64,000 bases of DNA from Clostridia bacterium (lineage in GTDB: Bacteria > Bacillota > Clostridia > Oscillospirales > Acutalibacteraceae). Under the pieces are notes generated by a model. The model did not search any database. It was not told the origin of the DNA and worked only from the letters and a program-made list of their open reading frames with translations. Shown piece after piece: positions 27,414-35,780 of the stretch (its first letter is position 1; each line of letters opens with the position of its first letter). The translations under genes and the position numbers were made by a program. The stretch lies in assembly GCA_017449935.1 (NCBI GenBank), contig JAFSYP010000114.1:1-64000 (forward strand), in the 5' to 3' direction.

Positions 27414-27541
27414 TAAAAAACACGCCCATCCGCAGATGGGCGCCGCAAGACTTCTGTACCCATCGGTCAAGCATTAGCACCTTGCCGCAAGGCAGGTTGC
27501 TGTGCGGTCAGCGGGCTTGTCCCTCACGCACTCTTTATGGT
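27414..27541 (-). promoter_or_regulatory. SAM riboswitch (SAM-I clan) with terminator upstream of metK
   Basis: Read on the minus strand, the leader contains the SAM-I-like core GAGGGACAAGCCC, then CAGCAACC, then AAGGTGCTAAT. It is followed by GATGGG, which can pair either in the P1 stem region or with the 5' arm of a terminator. The terminator stem is GCGCCCATC/GATGGGCGT (27422-27443 on plus), followed by a U-run. The expected mechanism is SAM binding, then termination and less metK. The core differs from textbook SAM-I around the GATGAAACCCGG element, so the exact subclass is open. Confidence 0.8.
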
Positions 27542-27547
27542 AGCACT

Positions 27548-27576
27548 ACTTTACCATATACCGTCGGGTTTGTCAA
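27548..27576 (-). promoter_or_regulatory. metK promoter
   Basis: Minus-strand TTGACA (27571-27576), 17-base spacer and TAAAGT (27548-27553). It gives a leader of about 155 bases carrying the SAM riboswitch. Confidence 0.65.
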
Positions 27577-27654
27577 GTGCAGCTTCGCTGCAAAACGATT
27601 CTTTTTTACAGCCCTTTCACGATCGGGCGCAGACGATTCGGTATGCGCCGCGCT

Positions 27655-28326
27655 TTACATTTCGTACACGCCGCTGTCAAGCACGGCATATTCGCAGCCG
27701 CCGACCTTGAAGAATTTATGTACCGGTTCGCGGAATTTGCAGTGGTCCGCGACCTCGTAGTCCGGCAGGCGGATGGTGCGCACCTTTCTGGCCTTGCGGC
27801 TGCTGACGTACAGCAGATTCTCGTTTTTGGAAATACTCACCGGTTCGTCGAACGCTGCGGAATCCATTCCGCCGATGCGCAGCGTGACGCGCGCTTCGGC
27901 AGGGGAGTAGCAGATCACCGCGTTGCGCTCCGGCACGACGCACCAGATGTCCTTGCCGTCCACGGCCAGATCGCGGATGCTCTTGTGCTGGTAGGAGACG
28001 ACGCCCTTCCAGACCTGCTTGCCCAGTCCGTCGAAGATGTACATCTCGCCCGATTCATAGACGATCGCCGTGCCGTTTTTGCCCAGCGGCGCCGCGTCGC
28101 AGGAAATGAAATCGCCGATCTCGTCGATCACGTCGCGGTAATACGGGCCGAACTTATGCGTCAGATAGGTCTTTGCCGTGACGGGGAAGCAGTCCTGCTT
28201 GTCCTGCTCATAGGAAAAAAAGCAGACCTTTTCCTCGCCGCCTTCGTCAAAGGTCATCTCAGCGAACAGAAAGCCGCTTGCGTGCGGGAGGATATCCAGC
28301 ACCACGCCGCTGATGATACGAACCAT
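27655..28326 (-). CDS. Conserved hypothetical protein, beta-propeller-like
   Basis: A 223-residue soluble protein that I do not recognise as a named family. It has repeated short strands with patterns such as GEMYIFDGLGKQVWKG, KDIWCVVPERNAVICYSP and NLLYVSSRKARKVRTIRLPD, suggesting WD- or NHL-like blades. There is no signal peptide. GGAAGG eight bases before the ATG at 28326 fixes the start; an ATG two codons earlier is too close to that site. The gene follows a hairpin-rich non-coding segment. Confidence 0.6.
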   Translation of the reverse strand: MVRIISGVVLDILPHASGFLFAEMTFDEGGEEKVCFFSYEQDKQDCFPVTAKTYLTHKFGPYYRDVIDEIGDFISCDAAPLGKNGTAIVYESGEMYIFDGLGKQVWKGVVSYQHKSIRDLAVDGKDIWCVVPERNAVICYSPAEARVTLRIGGMDSAAFDEPVSISKNENLLYVSSRKARKVRTIRLPDYEVADHCKFREPVHKFFKVGGCEYAVLDSGVYEM

Positions 28327-28334
28327 TTCCATCA

Positions 28335-28500
28335 CCTTCCGAACATAAAACAAGCCCCGCCAAGCCGAAAGCAGCCGATAATAACCTGCTCTTGGCAGGT
28401 GGGCGCCGCCCATCGGGTTCACGCTCCCTTCGTCCGGAAAACCGGGAGGTCTGCAATCCGCCGACGGAGCCAAGCTCCCTTGAAGTGTTTGTTGGGTTAA
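28335..28500 (-). ncRNA. Candidate structured RNA or leader, unassigned
   Basis: No convincing gene covers this segment. On the minus strand it can fold into a series of stable hairpins: GGAGC-TTG-GCTCC, TCCG-TCGG-CGGA, CTCCC...GGGAG with an inner GG-TTTT-CC, TGGGC-GGC-GCCCA and ACCTGC-CAAGA-GCAGGT. The ends show weak complementarity (AACAA with TTGTT, CAAG with CTTG). It could be a free-standing RNA (a 6S-like RNA was considered) or the leader of the gene at 27655-28326. No family could be assigned by eye. Confidence 0.35.
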
Positions 28501-28550
28501 TATTGACTGCTTTTTTGCCGCACAAGGCAGGGCTGTTTATTCAATTGATC

Positions 28551-28856
28551 TTATTCGTCTTCGTCCTCAAAATCGAACATGTCGCTCAGGCGCTCCTCGA
28601 ACGCCTGCCCGACCTCGTTGAACTCGTTCTCGTCCTCGATCGGGCACAGGTACGTGTCGCCGTCGTCGTCCTCCTCGACCTTGAGGATGATCAGCTCGCC
28701 GCTGTCGTCGAGCATCTGCTGCGGGTCGTCGTACATCGGCAGCAGCGCGACGTACCGGCCGCTGTCCGTTTCGATGCGGTCCAGCTCCTCGAACACATGC
28801 TCCTTGCCGTCCTCGTCCACGACGGAAACGATGTCGGGGTTGTACTCGTTGTCCAT
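28551..28856 (-). CDS. DUF1292 family protein (YrzB-like)
   Basis: A 101-residue, very acidic soluble protein. DUF1292 features are visible: PDIVSVVDEDGKEHVFEELD at the N-terminus, a central strand with VALLPMYD, and LIILKVEEDDDGDTYLCPIE followed by an Asp/Glu-rich tail. The family is widespread in Firmicutes and often lies near alaS and yrrK; its function is not established. Its own promoter lies just upstream. Confidence 0.88.
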   Translation of the reverse strand: MDNEYNPDIVSVVDEDGKEHVFEELDRIETDSGRYVALLPMYDDPQQMLDDSGELIILKVEEDDDGDTYLCPIEDENEFNEVGQAFEERLSDMFDFEDEDE

Positions 28857-28893
28857 ACTGTATCCTTTCCGAAATCCTTTCGTTTACACCTAT

Positions 28894-28922
28894 ATTTTAC
28901 CCCGAATCCCGCCGTTCGTCAA
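28894..28922 (-). promoter_or_regulatory. Promoter of the DUF1292 gene
   Basis: Minus-strand TTGACG (28917-28922), 17-base spacer and TAAAAT (28894-28899). Confidence 0.65.
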
Positions 28923-29026
28923 GCCCCAATTTTTGAATTATTTCTGTTTTCGGAAGGACGCGGCCGCACGCTTTTGGCGATGCGGGCATACGATGAGGAC
29001 AGAGGGCCGAAATCTTTCGGTTTTCC

Positions 29027-29055
29027 TTGACAAGAAACAACAAAAGTGCTACACT
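29027..29055 (+). promoter_or_regulatory. Promoter of the mgtC-like gene
   Basis: TTGACA (29027-29032), 17-base spacer and TACACT (29050-29055). A small stem CCGAAA-TC-TTTCGG with four Ts lies just before it at about 29006-29025 and could block read-through into this promoter. Confidence 0.7.
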
Positions 29056-29102
29056 TCTCTATTATAGGGGACTGAGTATTTTACTGAAAGGGAGCGTATC
29101 CT

Positions 29103-29846
29103 ATGTCCGCTTTTTTTGCCTGTTTTCCCGATCATTTGCACCTCGCGCAGATCCTGGAGTTTTTCCTGCGGATCTTCGTGGCCTGTGTCTGCGGTGCGGT
29201 GATCGGCCTTGAGCGCAGCAAGCGCTTCAAGGAGGCCGGCATCCGCACGCATGTGATCGTCTGCTGCGCGGCGGCGCTGATCATGGTCGTTTCCAAGTAC
29301 GGCTTCTTTGAGGTGACGAAGGCGCTCGGCGACGCGCGCATCGAGGGGCTGACACACAACACGGACCCGGCCCGTCTGGCGGCGCAGGTCGTCAGCGGCA
29401 TCAGCTTTTTGGGCGCGGGCGTGATCTTCAAAAACGGCAACACCGTCAAGGGGCTGACGACAGCGGCCGGTCTGTGGGCAACGGCGGGTATCGGGCTTGC
29501 CATCGGCTGCGGCGGCAGCATGTACCTTATCGGTTTGTTTACGACGGCGCTGATCGCCGTGGCGCAGGTCATCATGCACCGCTTCAAGATCGGCAGCGAT
29601 TCTCTGAGCGCGCACCGCATCACGATGGAGGTCGCCGACCACGCGCAGTTCAGCCGCAAGTTGCCGGAGCTGTTCGAGCACTGGAACGCCAAGATCTCCG
29701 AGACGAAGATCCGCATCAATGAAGACGGCAGCGCCAAATACGACATCACGCTGCGCATGGCGGACAGCATCGAGATGAAAGAAGTGATCGACGTGCTGAC
29801 GCAGAACGCGGGCATCAAGAGCATCGGGTATGTGACAAGCGATTGA
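29103..29846 (+). CDS. MgtC/SapB family membrane protein
   Basis: A 247-residue protein. The N-terminal 150 residues form about five membrane helices with the family signature GAVIGLERSKRFKEAGIRTH, then ISFLGAGVIFKNGNTVKGLTTA and ATAGIGLAIGCG. The C-terminal 80 residues form a soluble ACT-like domain (SAKYDITLRMADSIEMKEVI). MgtC proteins are linked to magnesium homeostasis and modulation of ATP synthase in pathogens; here the gene stands alone with its own promoter and terminator. Confidence 0.9.
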   Translation: MSAFFACFPDHLHLAQILEFFLRIFVACVCGAVIGLERSKRFKEAGIRTHVIVCCAAALIMVVSKYGFFEVTKALGDARIEGLTHNTDPARLAAQVVSGISFLGAGVIFKNGNTVKGLTTAAGLWATAGIGLAIGCGGSMYLIGLFTTALIAVAQVIMHRFKIGSDSLSAHRITMEVADHAQFSRKLPELFEHWNAKISETKIRINEDGSAKYDITLRMADSIEMKEVIDVLTQNAGIKSIGYVTSD

Positions 29847-29860
29847 TTTTTTGTTTAAAA

Positions 29861-29897
29861 GTGCCAAAATTCGACGGGGAATTTTGGCACTTTTTTT
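29861..29897 (+). terminator. Terminator of the mgtC-like gene
   Basis: TGCCAAAATTC pairs with GAATTTTGGCA around a six-base loop, followed by a run of seven Ts. Confidence 0.85.
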
Positions 29898-29910
29898 ATG
29901 TATCTTTTCC

Positions 29911-29938
29911 TTGAAATCCGATTTGAATCTACTATAAT
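29911..29938 (+). promoter_or_regulatory. Promoter of the Gfo/Idh-isomerase operon
   Basis: TTGAAA (29911-29916), 16-base spacer and TATAAT (29933-29938). Confidence 0.65.
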
Positions 29939-29967
29939 AAGTATAAAGTTAAAGTGAGGTGTTGTTT

Positions 29968-31053
29968 ATGCAAAAGCTCCGTGTCGGCGTCATCGGCTGC
30001 GGCGGTATCGCAAACAGCAAGCACATGCCCGCGCTGGAGAAGATTCCGCAGGTCGAAATCGTCGCGTTCTGCGACGTCATCGAGGAACGCGCGGTGAAGT
30101 CCGCAAAGAGATTCGGCGGGCCGGACGCCGCGGTCTATACCGACTATAAGGATCTGCTGCGGGACGAGTCGATCGACGTCGTGCACGTCTGCACGCCGAA
30201 CCGTTCGCACAGCTTCATCACGGTCGACGCGCTCGAATCGGGCAAGCACGTCATGTGCGAGAAGCCGATGGCCAAAACGTACGCCGAGGCCAAGCAGATG
30301 CTCGACGCTGCCGAGCGCACCGGCAAAAAACTGACGATCGGGTACCAGACCCGCTGGCGCGAGGACTGCCGGTATCTCAAGAAAGTGTGCACGGACGGCG
30401 AGCTGGGCGATATTTACTATGCCCGCGCCATCGCGCTGCGGCGCCGCGCCGTACCGACGTGGGGCGTGTTCCTCAACGCGTACGAGCAGGGCGGCGGCCC
30501 GCTGATCGACATCGGCACGCACGCGCTCGATCTGACGCTGTGGCTGATGAACAACTACAAGCCGAAGATGGTCGTCGGCACAAAGTTCCGCAAGCTCGCC
30601 GACCAGAAGCAGACCGCCAACGCGTGGGGCGACTGGGACCCGAACGAGTTCACGGTCGAGGACGCGGCGTTCGGTTTCGTCGTGATGGAAAACGGCGCGA
30701 CGATCAGTTTGGAGAGCAGCTGGGCGCTGAATATCGCCGAGCCGCACGAGGCGATGTGTCTGCTCGCGGGCGACAAGGCCGGCGCCGATATGTTCGACGG
30801 TCTGCGTCTGAATTACGTCAAGAACGGCCGTCAGGTGATCGAGAAGCCCGACTTTTCCGTAGGCGGCGTCGCGTACTTCGACGGCGACGCGTCCGACGAT
30901 CCGTCGGAGCTGGAGGCGCGCGCGTGGATCAATGCGGTGCTCCATGATACCGAGCCGCCGACGAAAGCGTCCGAGGCGCTGGTCGTGACGCGCATCCTGG
31001 AAGCGATCTACACGTCGGCCGAGACTGGCAAGCCTGTTTATTTTGACGACTAA
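29968..31053 (+). CDS. Gfo/Idh/MocA family oxidoreductase (first copy)
   Basis: A 361-residue NAD(P)-dependent sugar or polyol dehydrogenase. The N-terminal Rossmann motif is VGVIGCGGIANSKHMPALEK, and the conserved CEKPMAKT is present near residue 95. The catalytic-site region GGGPLIDIGTHALDLTLWL carries the Asp and His of the family. The start is set by GAGGTG seven bases upstream. The gene opens a four-gene operon and its product probably oxidises a ring hydroxyl so that the isomerases that follow can act. Confidence 0.88.
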   Translation: MQKLRVGVIGCGGIANSKHMPALEKIPQVEIVAFCDVIEERAVKSAKRFGGPDAAVYTDYKDLLRDESIDVVHVCTPNRSHSFITVDALESGKHVMCEKPMAKTYAEAKQMLDAAERTGKKLTIGYQTRWREDCRYLKKVCTDGELGDIYYARAIALRRRAVPTWGVFLNAYEQGGGPLIDIGTHALDLTLWLMNNYKPKMVVGTKFRKLADQKQTANAWGDWDPNEFTVEDAAFGFVVMENGATISLESSWALNIAEPHEAMCLLAGDKAGADMFDGLRLNYVKNGRQVIEKPDFSVGGVAYFDGDASDDPSELEARAWINAVLHDTEPPTKASEALVVTRILEAIYTSAETGKPVYFDD

Positions 31054-31066
31054 GGAGAGTATCGGT

Positions 31067-31792
31067 ATGAAATACGCGGTTCAGCTGTACACCCTGCGCC
31101 ACGACTGCTCAAACGGCGCGGAATTCTTGCAGCAGTTCAAAAAGCTCAAGGCGCTCGGCTTTGACGGCGTGGAGTTCGCCGGATTCCACGATCTGCCGTA
31201 CGAGGAGATCCGTCACGCGCTCGACGAGGCGGGATTGGTCGCCGTCGGGTGCCACTGCGGCGTCGACTGGTTCGATACGCCCGAAAAGGCGCAGGCGTGC
31301 GTCGAGATCGCCAAGGTCCTGGGCATGGACTGCTTCGGCACCGGCGGCGCGCCGCACAGCACGGCGGAAGAAGTGGCGCATCTGCGCGAAGTGTACCGCA
31401 TGGCAAACGCCGTCGGCGAAAAAGAGGGCGTGCGGTTCTATTACCACAACCATTCCGAGGAGTTCAAGATTGTCCTGGACGGCGAAACGGTGGAGGATCT
31501 GATCGCGAAGGACGCGTATTTGGAGATCGACACCTACTGGAGCCACCATGCCGGCGAGGACAACGCCGCGCTGATCCGCAGATACCGCGACCGCATTCTG
31601 CATCTGCACGTCAAGGACGGCGTCGACGGCTGTCCGAAGGCGCTCGGCGAGGGCGACTGCGACGTTCGTGCGGTGCTCGACGCGGCGAAGGCGATCGGCC
31701 TCGACTGGGTCATTCTGGAAAACGACGATCCCGAACCGGACGGCTTTTCGGACATTACACGCAGCATGGCGTATTTCCGCGCCAATGCATAA
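31067..31792 (+). CDS. Sugar phosphate isomerase/epimerase, AP-endonuclease-2 TIM barrel (first copy)
   Basis: A 241-residue xylose-isomerase-like TIM barrel. Metal-site features are FYYHNHSEEF, EIDTYWSHHAGED and LHLHVKDGVDG, matching the IolE/IolI/YcjR-like group. The start at 31067 has AAGGAG ten bases upstream; an earlier frame start overlapping the previous gene is rejected. Family members isomerise or epimerise keto-sugars or inosose, consistent with its place between two Gfo/Idh dehydrogenases. Confidence 0.85.
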   Translation: MKYAVQLYTLRHDCSNGAEFLQQFKKLKALGFDGVEFAGFHDLPYEEIRHALDEAGLVAVGCHCGVDWFDTPEKAQACVEIAKVLGMDCFGTGGAPHSTAEEVAHLREVYRMANAVGEKEGVRFYYHNHSEEFKIVLDGETVEDLIAKDAYLEIDTYWSHHAGEDNAALIRRYRDRILHLHVKDGVDGCPKALGEGDCDVRAVLDAAKAIGLDWVILENDDPEPDGFSDITRSMAYFRANA

Positions 31793-31804
31793 GGGAGGAT
31801 AAAC

Positions 31805-32770
31805 ATGAAACTCGGCGTTTTTACCACATTATTGAGCAATCTGCCGCTGGAGAAGGCGTGCGCCTATTTCCACGATCTGGGCATTGAGATGGTGGAGATC
31901 GGCTGCGGCGGCTATCCGGGCAGCGCCCACGCAGATCCCGATGTGCTGCTCCGTGACGACGCGGCGCTGGCGGCGTTCTGCGACACGCTGAAGAAATACG
32001 ATCTTTCGATCAGCGCTCTGTCCTGCCACGGCAACCCCGTGCATCCGGACAAGGCAACAGCGAAGATGTACGACGAAACGATCCGCAAAACGATCCTGTT
32101 GGCGGAGAAGCTCGGCGTCGGCCAGATCAACACGTTCTCCGGCTGCCCCGGCGACCACGAGGGCGCGAAGTATCCCAACTGGGTGACCTGCCCGTGGCCG
32201 AACGATTTTTCAAAGATCCTCGACTGGCAGTGGAACGAGGTGCTGATCCCATACTGGAAGGATCTGGCCGCGTTTGCCGAAGCGCACGGCGTCTGCAAAA
32301 TCGCGCTGGAGCTGCATCCCGGCTTCTGCGTCTACAATACCGAAACGCTTCTGCGGCTGCGCGAGGCGGTCGGTCCCGCGATCGGCGCGAATTTCGATCC
32401 CAGCCATCTGATCTGGCAGGGGATGGACCCGGTCGCGTGCATCCGCAAGCTCGGCGACGCGATCTTCCACTTCCACGCGAAGGATACCAAGGTCGACAAA
32501 TACAACACCGCCGTCAACGGTGTGCTGGATACGAAGCCCTACGGCGACGAGATCCACCGTTCGTGGATCTTCCGCACGATCGGCTACGGCAACGACGCGT
32601 CGTACTGGAAGGACATGATCTCCGCGCTGCGCATGGTGGGGTACGACTATGCGATCAGCATCGAGCATGAGGACAGCCTGATGAGTCAAAACGAGGGCTT
32701 GACGAAGGCGGTTTCGTTCCTGCGGGACGTTTTGGTGACGGAGGATACCGGCGCCATGTGGTGGGTATAA
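31805..32770 (+). CDS. Sugar phosphate isomerase/epimerase, TIM barrel (second copy)
   Basis: A 321-residue TIM barrel of the same superfamily but a different subgroup. Metal-site segments are IALELHPGFCVYN, GANFDPSHLIWQGMDP and IFHFHAKDTKVDK. It has a longer C-terminal part (SYWKDMISALRMVGYD, then ISIEHEDSLM) seen in 3-keto-glycoside or inosose-type isomerases. GGGAGG lies upstream and the gap to the previous gene is 12 bases. Confidence 0.85.
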   Translation: MKLGVFTTLLSNLPLEKACAYFHDLGIEMVEIGCGGYPGSAHADPDVLLRDDAALAAFCDTLKKYDLSISALSCHGNPVHPDKATAKMYDETIRKTILLAEKLGVGQINTFSGCPGDHEGAKYPNWVTCPWPNDFSKILDWQWNEVLIPYWKDLAAFAEAHGVCKIALELHPGFCVYNTETLLRLREAVGPAIGANFDPSHLIWQGMDPVACIRKLGDAIFHFHAKDTKVDKYNTAVNGVLDTKPYGDEIHRSWIFRTIGYGNDASYWKDMISALRMVGYDYAISIEHEDSLMSQNEGLTKAVSFLRDVLVTEDTGAMWWV

Positions 32771-32803
32771 ACCGCAATTCCAAAGAACACAGAGGAAGAA
32801 ATC

Positions 32804-33862
32804 ATGAGTAAAAGAGTTTTAGGCGGCGCCGTGATCGGTTACGGCGGCATGGGACATTTTCACGGCGGACAGATGCAGCGCATCGACGGGATCGAGCTTT
32901 GCGGCGTTTTCGACATTGATCCCGCGCAGCAGGCGGACGCCGAGAAAAACGGTATTCACGCGTATGAGAGCCGCGAGGCGCTGCTCTGCGATCCGCGCAT
33001 CGACGTGGTGGTCATCGCCACGCCCAACGACGTGCATAAGGAGATTGCGATCGACGCGATGGAGCACGGCAAGAACGTCGTGTCGGAGAAGCCCGTGACG
33101 CTTTGTCCCGCCGACCTGGAAGAGATGATCGCCGCGTCCGAACGCACGGGCAAGCTCTTCACCGTCCACCAGAACCGCCGGTTCGACGGCGACTATCTGC
33201 TGGCGAGGCATGTGATGGAGACCGGCGTGCTGGGCGACGTGTTCCGTATCGAGTCGCGTGTGCAGGGCTCACGCGGCATACCGTCCGGCTGGCGTGAGGA
33301 AAAGGAACACGGCGGCGGTATGCTCTACGATTGGGGCGTGCACATGCTCGACCAGATGCTGTATTTCATGCGCGGGACGAAGCTCGAAACGGTGTATTCG
33401 GTCATGACGCATATCACGAATACGGAATGCGACGACGGCTTTTCCGTGATGTGCCGGTTCGCGAACGGCGTGGAGTGGATCATCGAGATCCAGACGAACA
33501 ACTTCATCCAGCTTCCGCGCTGGTATGTGCTGGGCACGAATGGTTCGCTTATCATCGAGGACTGGGACATGAACGGCCGGATCGTGACGGTGACCGACAC
33601 GACGAAGAACGACAGCCTGCCGGTGGTGGCCGGCGCAGGCATCACGCGCACGATGGCGCCGCGCACGGATGAAACGACGCACACGCTCGCGCTGCCCGCC
33701 AAGGACTATCCGACCGACTGGGACAGCTACTATCTCAACCTGATCCACGCGCTGAACGGCGAGACGGATATCCTTGTTACCCACGACCAGCAGCGCCTTT
33801 TGGTGCATGTGATCGAGGCGATCTTCCGATCCGCCGAAACGGGCGAGGTCGTGCATCTGTGA
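32804..33862 (+). CDS. Gfo/Idh/MocA family oxidoreductase (second copy)
   Basis: A 352-residue dehydrogenase with the Rossmann motif GAVIGYGGMGHFHGGQMQ, the conserved VSEKPVTL and the catalytic-region EHGGGMLYDWGVHMLDQML. It is clearly different from the first copy at 29968, so the operon carries two dehydrogenases of distinct subfamilies. It has its own GAGGAAG site and is followed by a bidirectional terminator. Confidence 0.88.
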   Translation: MSKRVLGGAVIGYGGMGHFHGGQMQRIDGIELCGVFDIDPAQQADAEKNGIHAYESREALLCDPRIDVVVIATPNDVHKEIAIDAMEHGKNVVSEKPVTLCPADLEEMIAASERTGKLFTVHQNRRFDGDYLLARHVMETGVLGDVFRIESRVQGSRGIPSGWREEKEHGGGMLYDWGVHMLDQMLYFMRGTKLETVYSVMTHITNTECDDGFSVMCRFANGVEWIIEIQTNNFIQLPRWYVLGTNGSLIIEDWDMNGRIVTVTDTTKNDSLPVVAGAGITRTMAPRTDETTHTLALPAKDYPTDWDSYYLNLIHALNGETDILVTHDQQRLLVHVIEAIFRSAETGEVVHL

Positions 33863-33890
33863 TGCGGCCCCTTCGTACATAAAAAAGAAT

Positions 33891-33926
33891 CGGTCCATCC
33901 CGGAAAACCGCGGGATGGACCGTTTT
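33891..33926. terminator. Bidirectional terminator
   Basis: CGGTCCATCCCG (33891-33902) pairs with CGGGATGGACCG (33911-33922), with TTTT on the plus side and TTCTTTTTT on the minus side. It separates the sugar operon from the convergent aquaporin gene. Confidence 0.85.
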
Positions 33927-33943
33927 CGTATACAGAATAATAA

Positions 33944-34612
33944 TCAGTCTTCTTTTTTCGCCGCAAGGAACTTGTAGCACAGCGCGGCAAGCACGCCGCC
34001 GACCAGCGGCGCCACGATGAACACCCATACATTCTTGAGCGCATCGCCGCCGACGAACAGCGCGGGGCCGAAGCTGCGGGCGGGGTTGACGGACGTGCCG
34101 GTGAAGGCGATGCCGAGGATGTGCACCAGCGTCAGCGACAGGCCGATCACAAGACCGGCGACGGCGCCGTTCTCCGTCTTGGACGTAACGCCCAGGATCG
34201 CGAGGACGAACACGAACGTCAGGATCACTTCGATCACCAGCGACGGCAGGATCTTGCCGTCGTACAAACCGTTGGCGCCGAGCCCGCTTCCCGTGCCGAA
34301 GAAAGGCGTCAGCGCGGCGGCGCCGATGATCGCGCCGACGAACTGTGACACAACGTAGCCGATGAAATCCTTCACGGTCATTTTGCCGCTGACCAGCATG
34401 GCGATGGACACGGCGGGGTTGATGTGGCAGCCGGAAACGTTGCCGATGGAGTACGCCATCGCCACGATCACCAGGCCGAAGGCCAGCGCCGTCAGCAGAT
34501 AGCCGGGCAGGTTATCGACCGAGCATTCGGTGACCACGGCGGTGCCGCACGCGAAGAAGACGAGCACGAATGTGCCGATGCATTCCGCGACGTATTTTTT
34601 GATTGCGTTCAT
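33944..34612 (-). CDS. Aquaporin (MIP family)
   Basis: A 222-residue channel with six membrane helices and two NPA half-helices: SGCHINPAVSIAM near residue 63 and GTSVNPARSFGPA near residue 178. The Arg after the second NPA and small residues at the selectivity filter favour an AqpZ-type water channel over GlpF, and no glycerol genes are nearby. It has its own promoter, which overlaps the 3' end of the upstream HAD gene. Confidence 0.92.
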   Translation of the reverse strand: MNAIKKYVAECIGTFVLVFFACGTAVVTECSVDNLPGYLLTALAFGLVIVAMAYSIGNVSGCHINPAVSIAMLVSGKMTVKDFIGYVVSQFVGAIIGAAALTPFFGTGSGLGANGLYDGKILPSLVIEVILTFVFVLAILGVTSKTENGAVAGLVIGLSLTLVHILGIAFTGTSVNPARSFGPALFVGGDALKNVWVFIVAPLVGGVLAALCYKFLAAKKED

Positions 34613-34642
34613 ACAGAATCCCTCCTGTTATTTTATGAAAAT

Positions 34643-34671
34643 AGTATATCACATTTTTTTCGGGATGTCTA
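34643..34671 (-). promoter_or_regulatory. Aquaporin promoter inside the 3' end of the HAD gene
   Basis: Minus-strand TAGACA (34666-34671), 17-base spacer and TATACT (34643-34648). Confidence 0.6.
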
Positions 34672-35311
34672 CATATTTCAGGACGTCCCACATATTTTTC
34701 GCAAACATCGCCGCGCCGGCGCGCTCAAGCGTGTCCCGGTCGCGGAATCCCCATAAAGCCGCCACGGTGCGCACGCCCGCGTTCAGCCCCGTCTGCACGT
34801 CCGTTTCGGAGTCGCCGACGTACAGCACCTCGTCACAAGATACGCCGAGCAGCGTTTCCAGATACCGCACGCCGTCTGGCGCAGGCTTTGTGCGGCGCTG
34901 TGCGGTCGGCCCCGTCGCGGCGTCCAGAAGACCGGGGAAGTAGTGCGCGCACAGCACGCGCACGGCGCCGTCCTGCTTGTTGGAAAGCACCGCCGTCCGC
35001 ACGCCCGCCTCCCGCAGCGTTTGCAGCGTTTCGCAGACGCCGGGGTACGGCCGCGTTTTGTCCTGTCCGTGCGCGTTGTAGTCCGCGTCGTACGCGCGGT
35101 AGATCTGCGCGAAAAGCGCGTCGTCCACCGGCTGCGGCAGCGCGCGCTCGATCAGCTTTACGGCGCCGTTGCCGACGAACCGCCGGATCTCGTCCTGCGT
35201 GCGCGGCGCGAAGCCGAACCGCCGGAGCGTTCGGTTCACGCTGTCCGTGATGTCGCCGAGCGTGTCGAGCAGCGTGCCGTCCAGATCAAAAATAACCGCT
35301 TTCGTTTTCAT
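34649..35311 (-). CDS. HAD-superfamily hydrolase, phosphoglycolate-phosphatase-like
   Basis: A 220-residue HAD phosphatase. Motif I is VIFDLDGTLLDT, motif II is TAVLSNKQ, and motifs III/IV are the Lys region followed by VLYVGDSETDVQTG. A helical cap lies between motifs I and II (residues 15-85). Gph-like members hydrolyse phosphoglycolate or other small phosphates. It starts 6 bases after the preceding small membrane gene. Confidence 0.85.
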   Translation of the reverse strand: MKTKAVIFDLDGTLLDTLGDITDSVNRTLRRFGFAPRTQDEIRRFVGNGAVKLIERALPQPVDDALFAQIYRAYDADYNAHGQDKTRPYPGVCETLQTLREAGVRTAVLSNKQDGAVRVLCAHYFPGLLDAATGPTAQRRTKPAPDGVRYLETLLGVSCDEVLYVGDSETDVQTGLNAGVRTVAALWGFRDRDTLERAGAAMFAKNMWDVLKYVDIPKKM

Positions 35312-35317
35312 GACCGA

Positions 35318-35755
35318 TTACGTCCAATTCTTTTTCGTTACATAGATATGGCCGACCGCGAATACCGCCGCAAAGGCCGCGAGCAGCCAGTGCCGCAGCG
35401 TGAGGCCGCACAGCAGAAAGATGCACGCCGGCAGGATCGCCAGCGCCATGGCGCGCCGCGCGGTCTTTTTATGAAGATGCAGCGCAAAAAGGATCTCGTA
35501 GGCGCACAGCAGGACCGCGCACCCGAGCACATACGCGAGCATGGCCGCTGTACTGCGGAAGCCGAACTCCCACACGCCGAGAGGCAGCCACATGAGCACG
35601 ATGCAGGCATACCGCCCGATCTGCTCCAGAAGGTTCATCCCTTTGTTTCGGCACTTGTTTATTTCGTCTCTGTTTTTGAGCGCGTACACGATATTCGGCA
35701 CGAGCAGCAGCACGACCGCCGCCGCGCCGAACAGATTGATCCATCCGAATTTCAT
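35318..35755 (-). CDS. Small integral membrane protein, unknown
   Basis: A 145-residue protein with four hydrophobic segments (INLFGAAAVVLLLVPNIVYA, then ACIVLMWLPLGVWEF, AMLAYVLGCAVLLCAYEILFA and a C-terminal one). The short loop NRDEINKCRNKG is basic. I do not recognise the family. It lies 25 bases after the MFS gene and 6 before the HAD gene, so it is cotranscribed. Confidence 0.65.
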   Translation of the reverse strand: MKFGWINLFGAAAVVLLLVPNIVYALKNRDEINKCRNKGMNLLEQIGRYACIVLMWLPLGVWEFGFRSTAAMLAYVLGCAVLLCAYEILFALHLHKKTARRAMALAILPACIFLLCGLTLRHWLLAAFAAVFAVGHIYVTKKNWT

Positions 35756-35780
35756 ACCGTCCTCCTATTCTTTTTCGCCG

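Noticed and set aside
28335..28500. SRP RNA, tmRNA or RNase P RNA
   Set aside because: The conserved cores of these RNAs (for example the GGAA/AGCA tetraloop region of SRP RNA) were looked for and not found.
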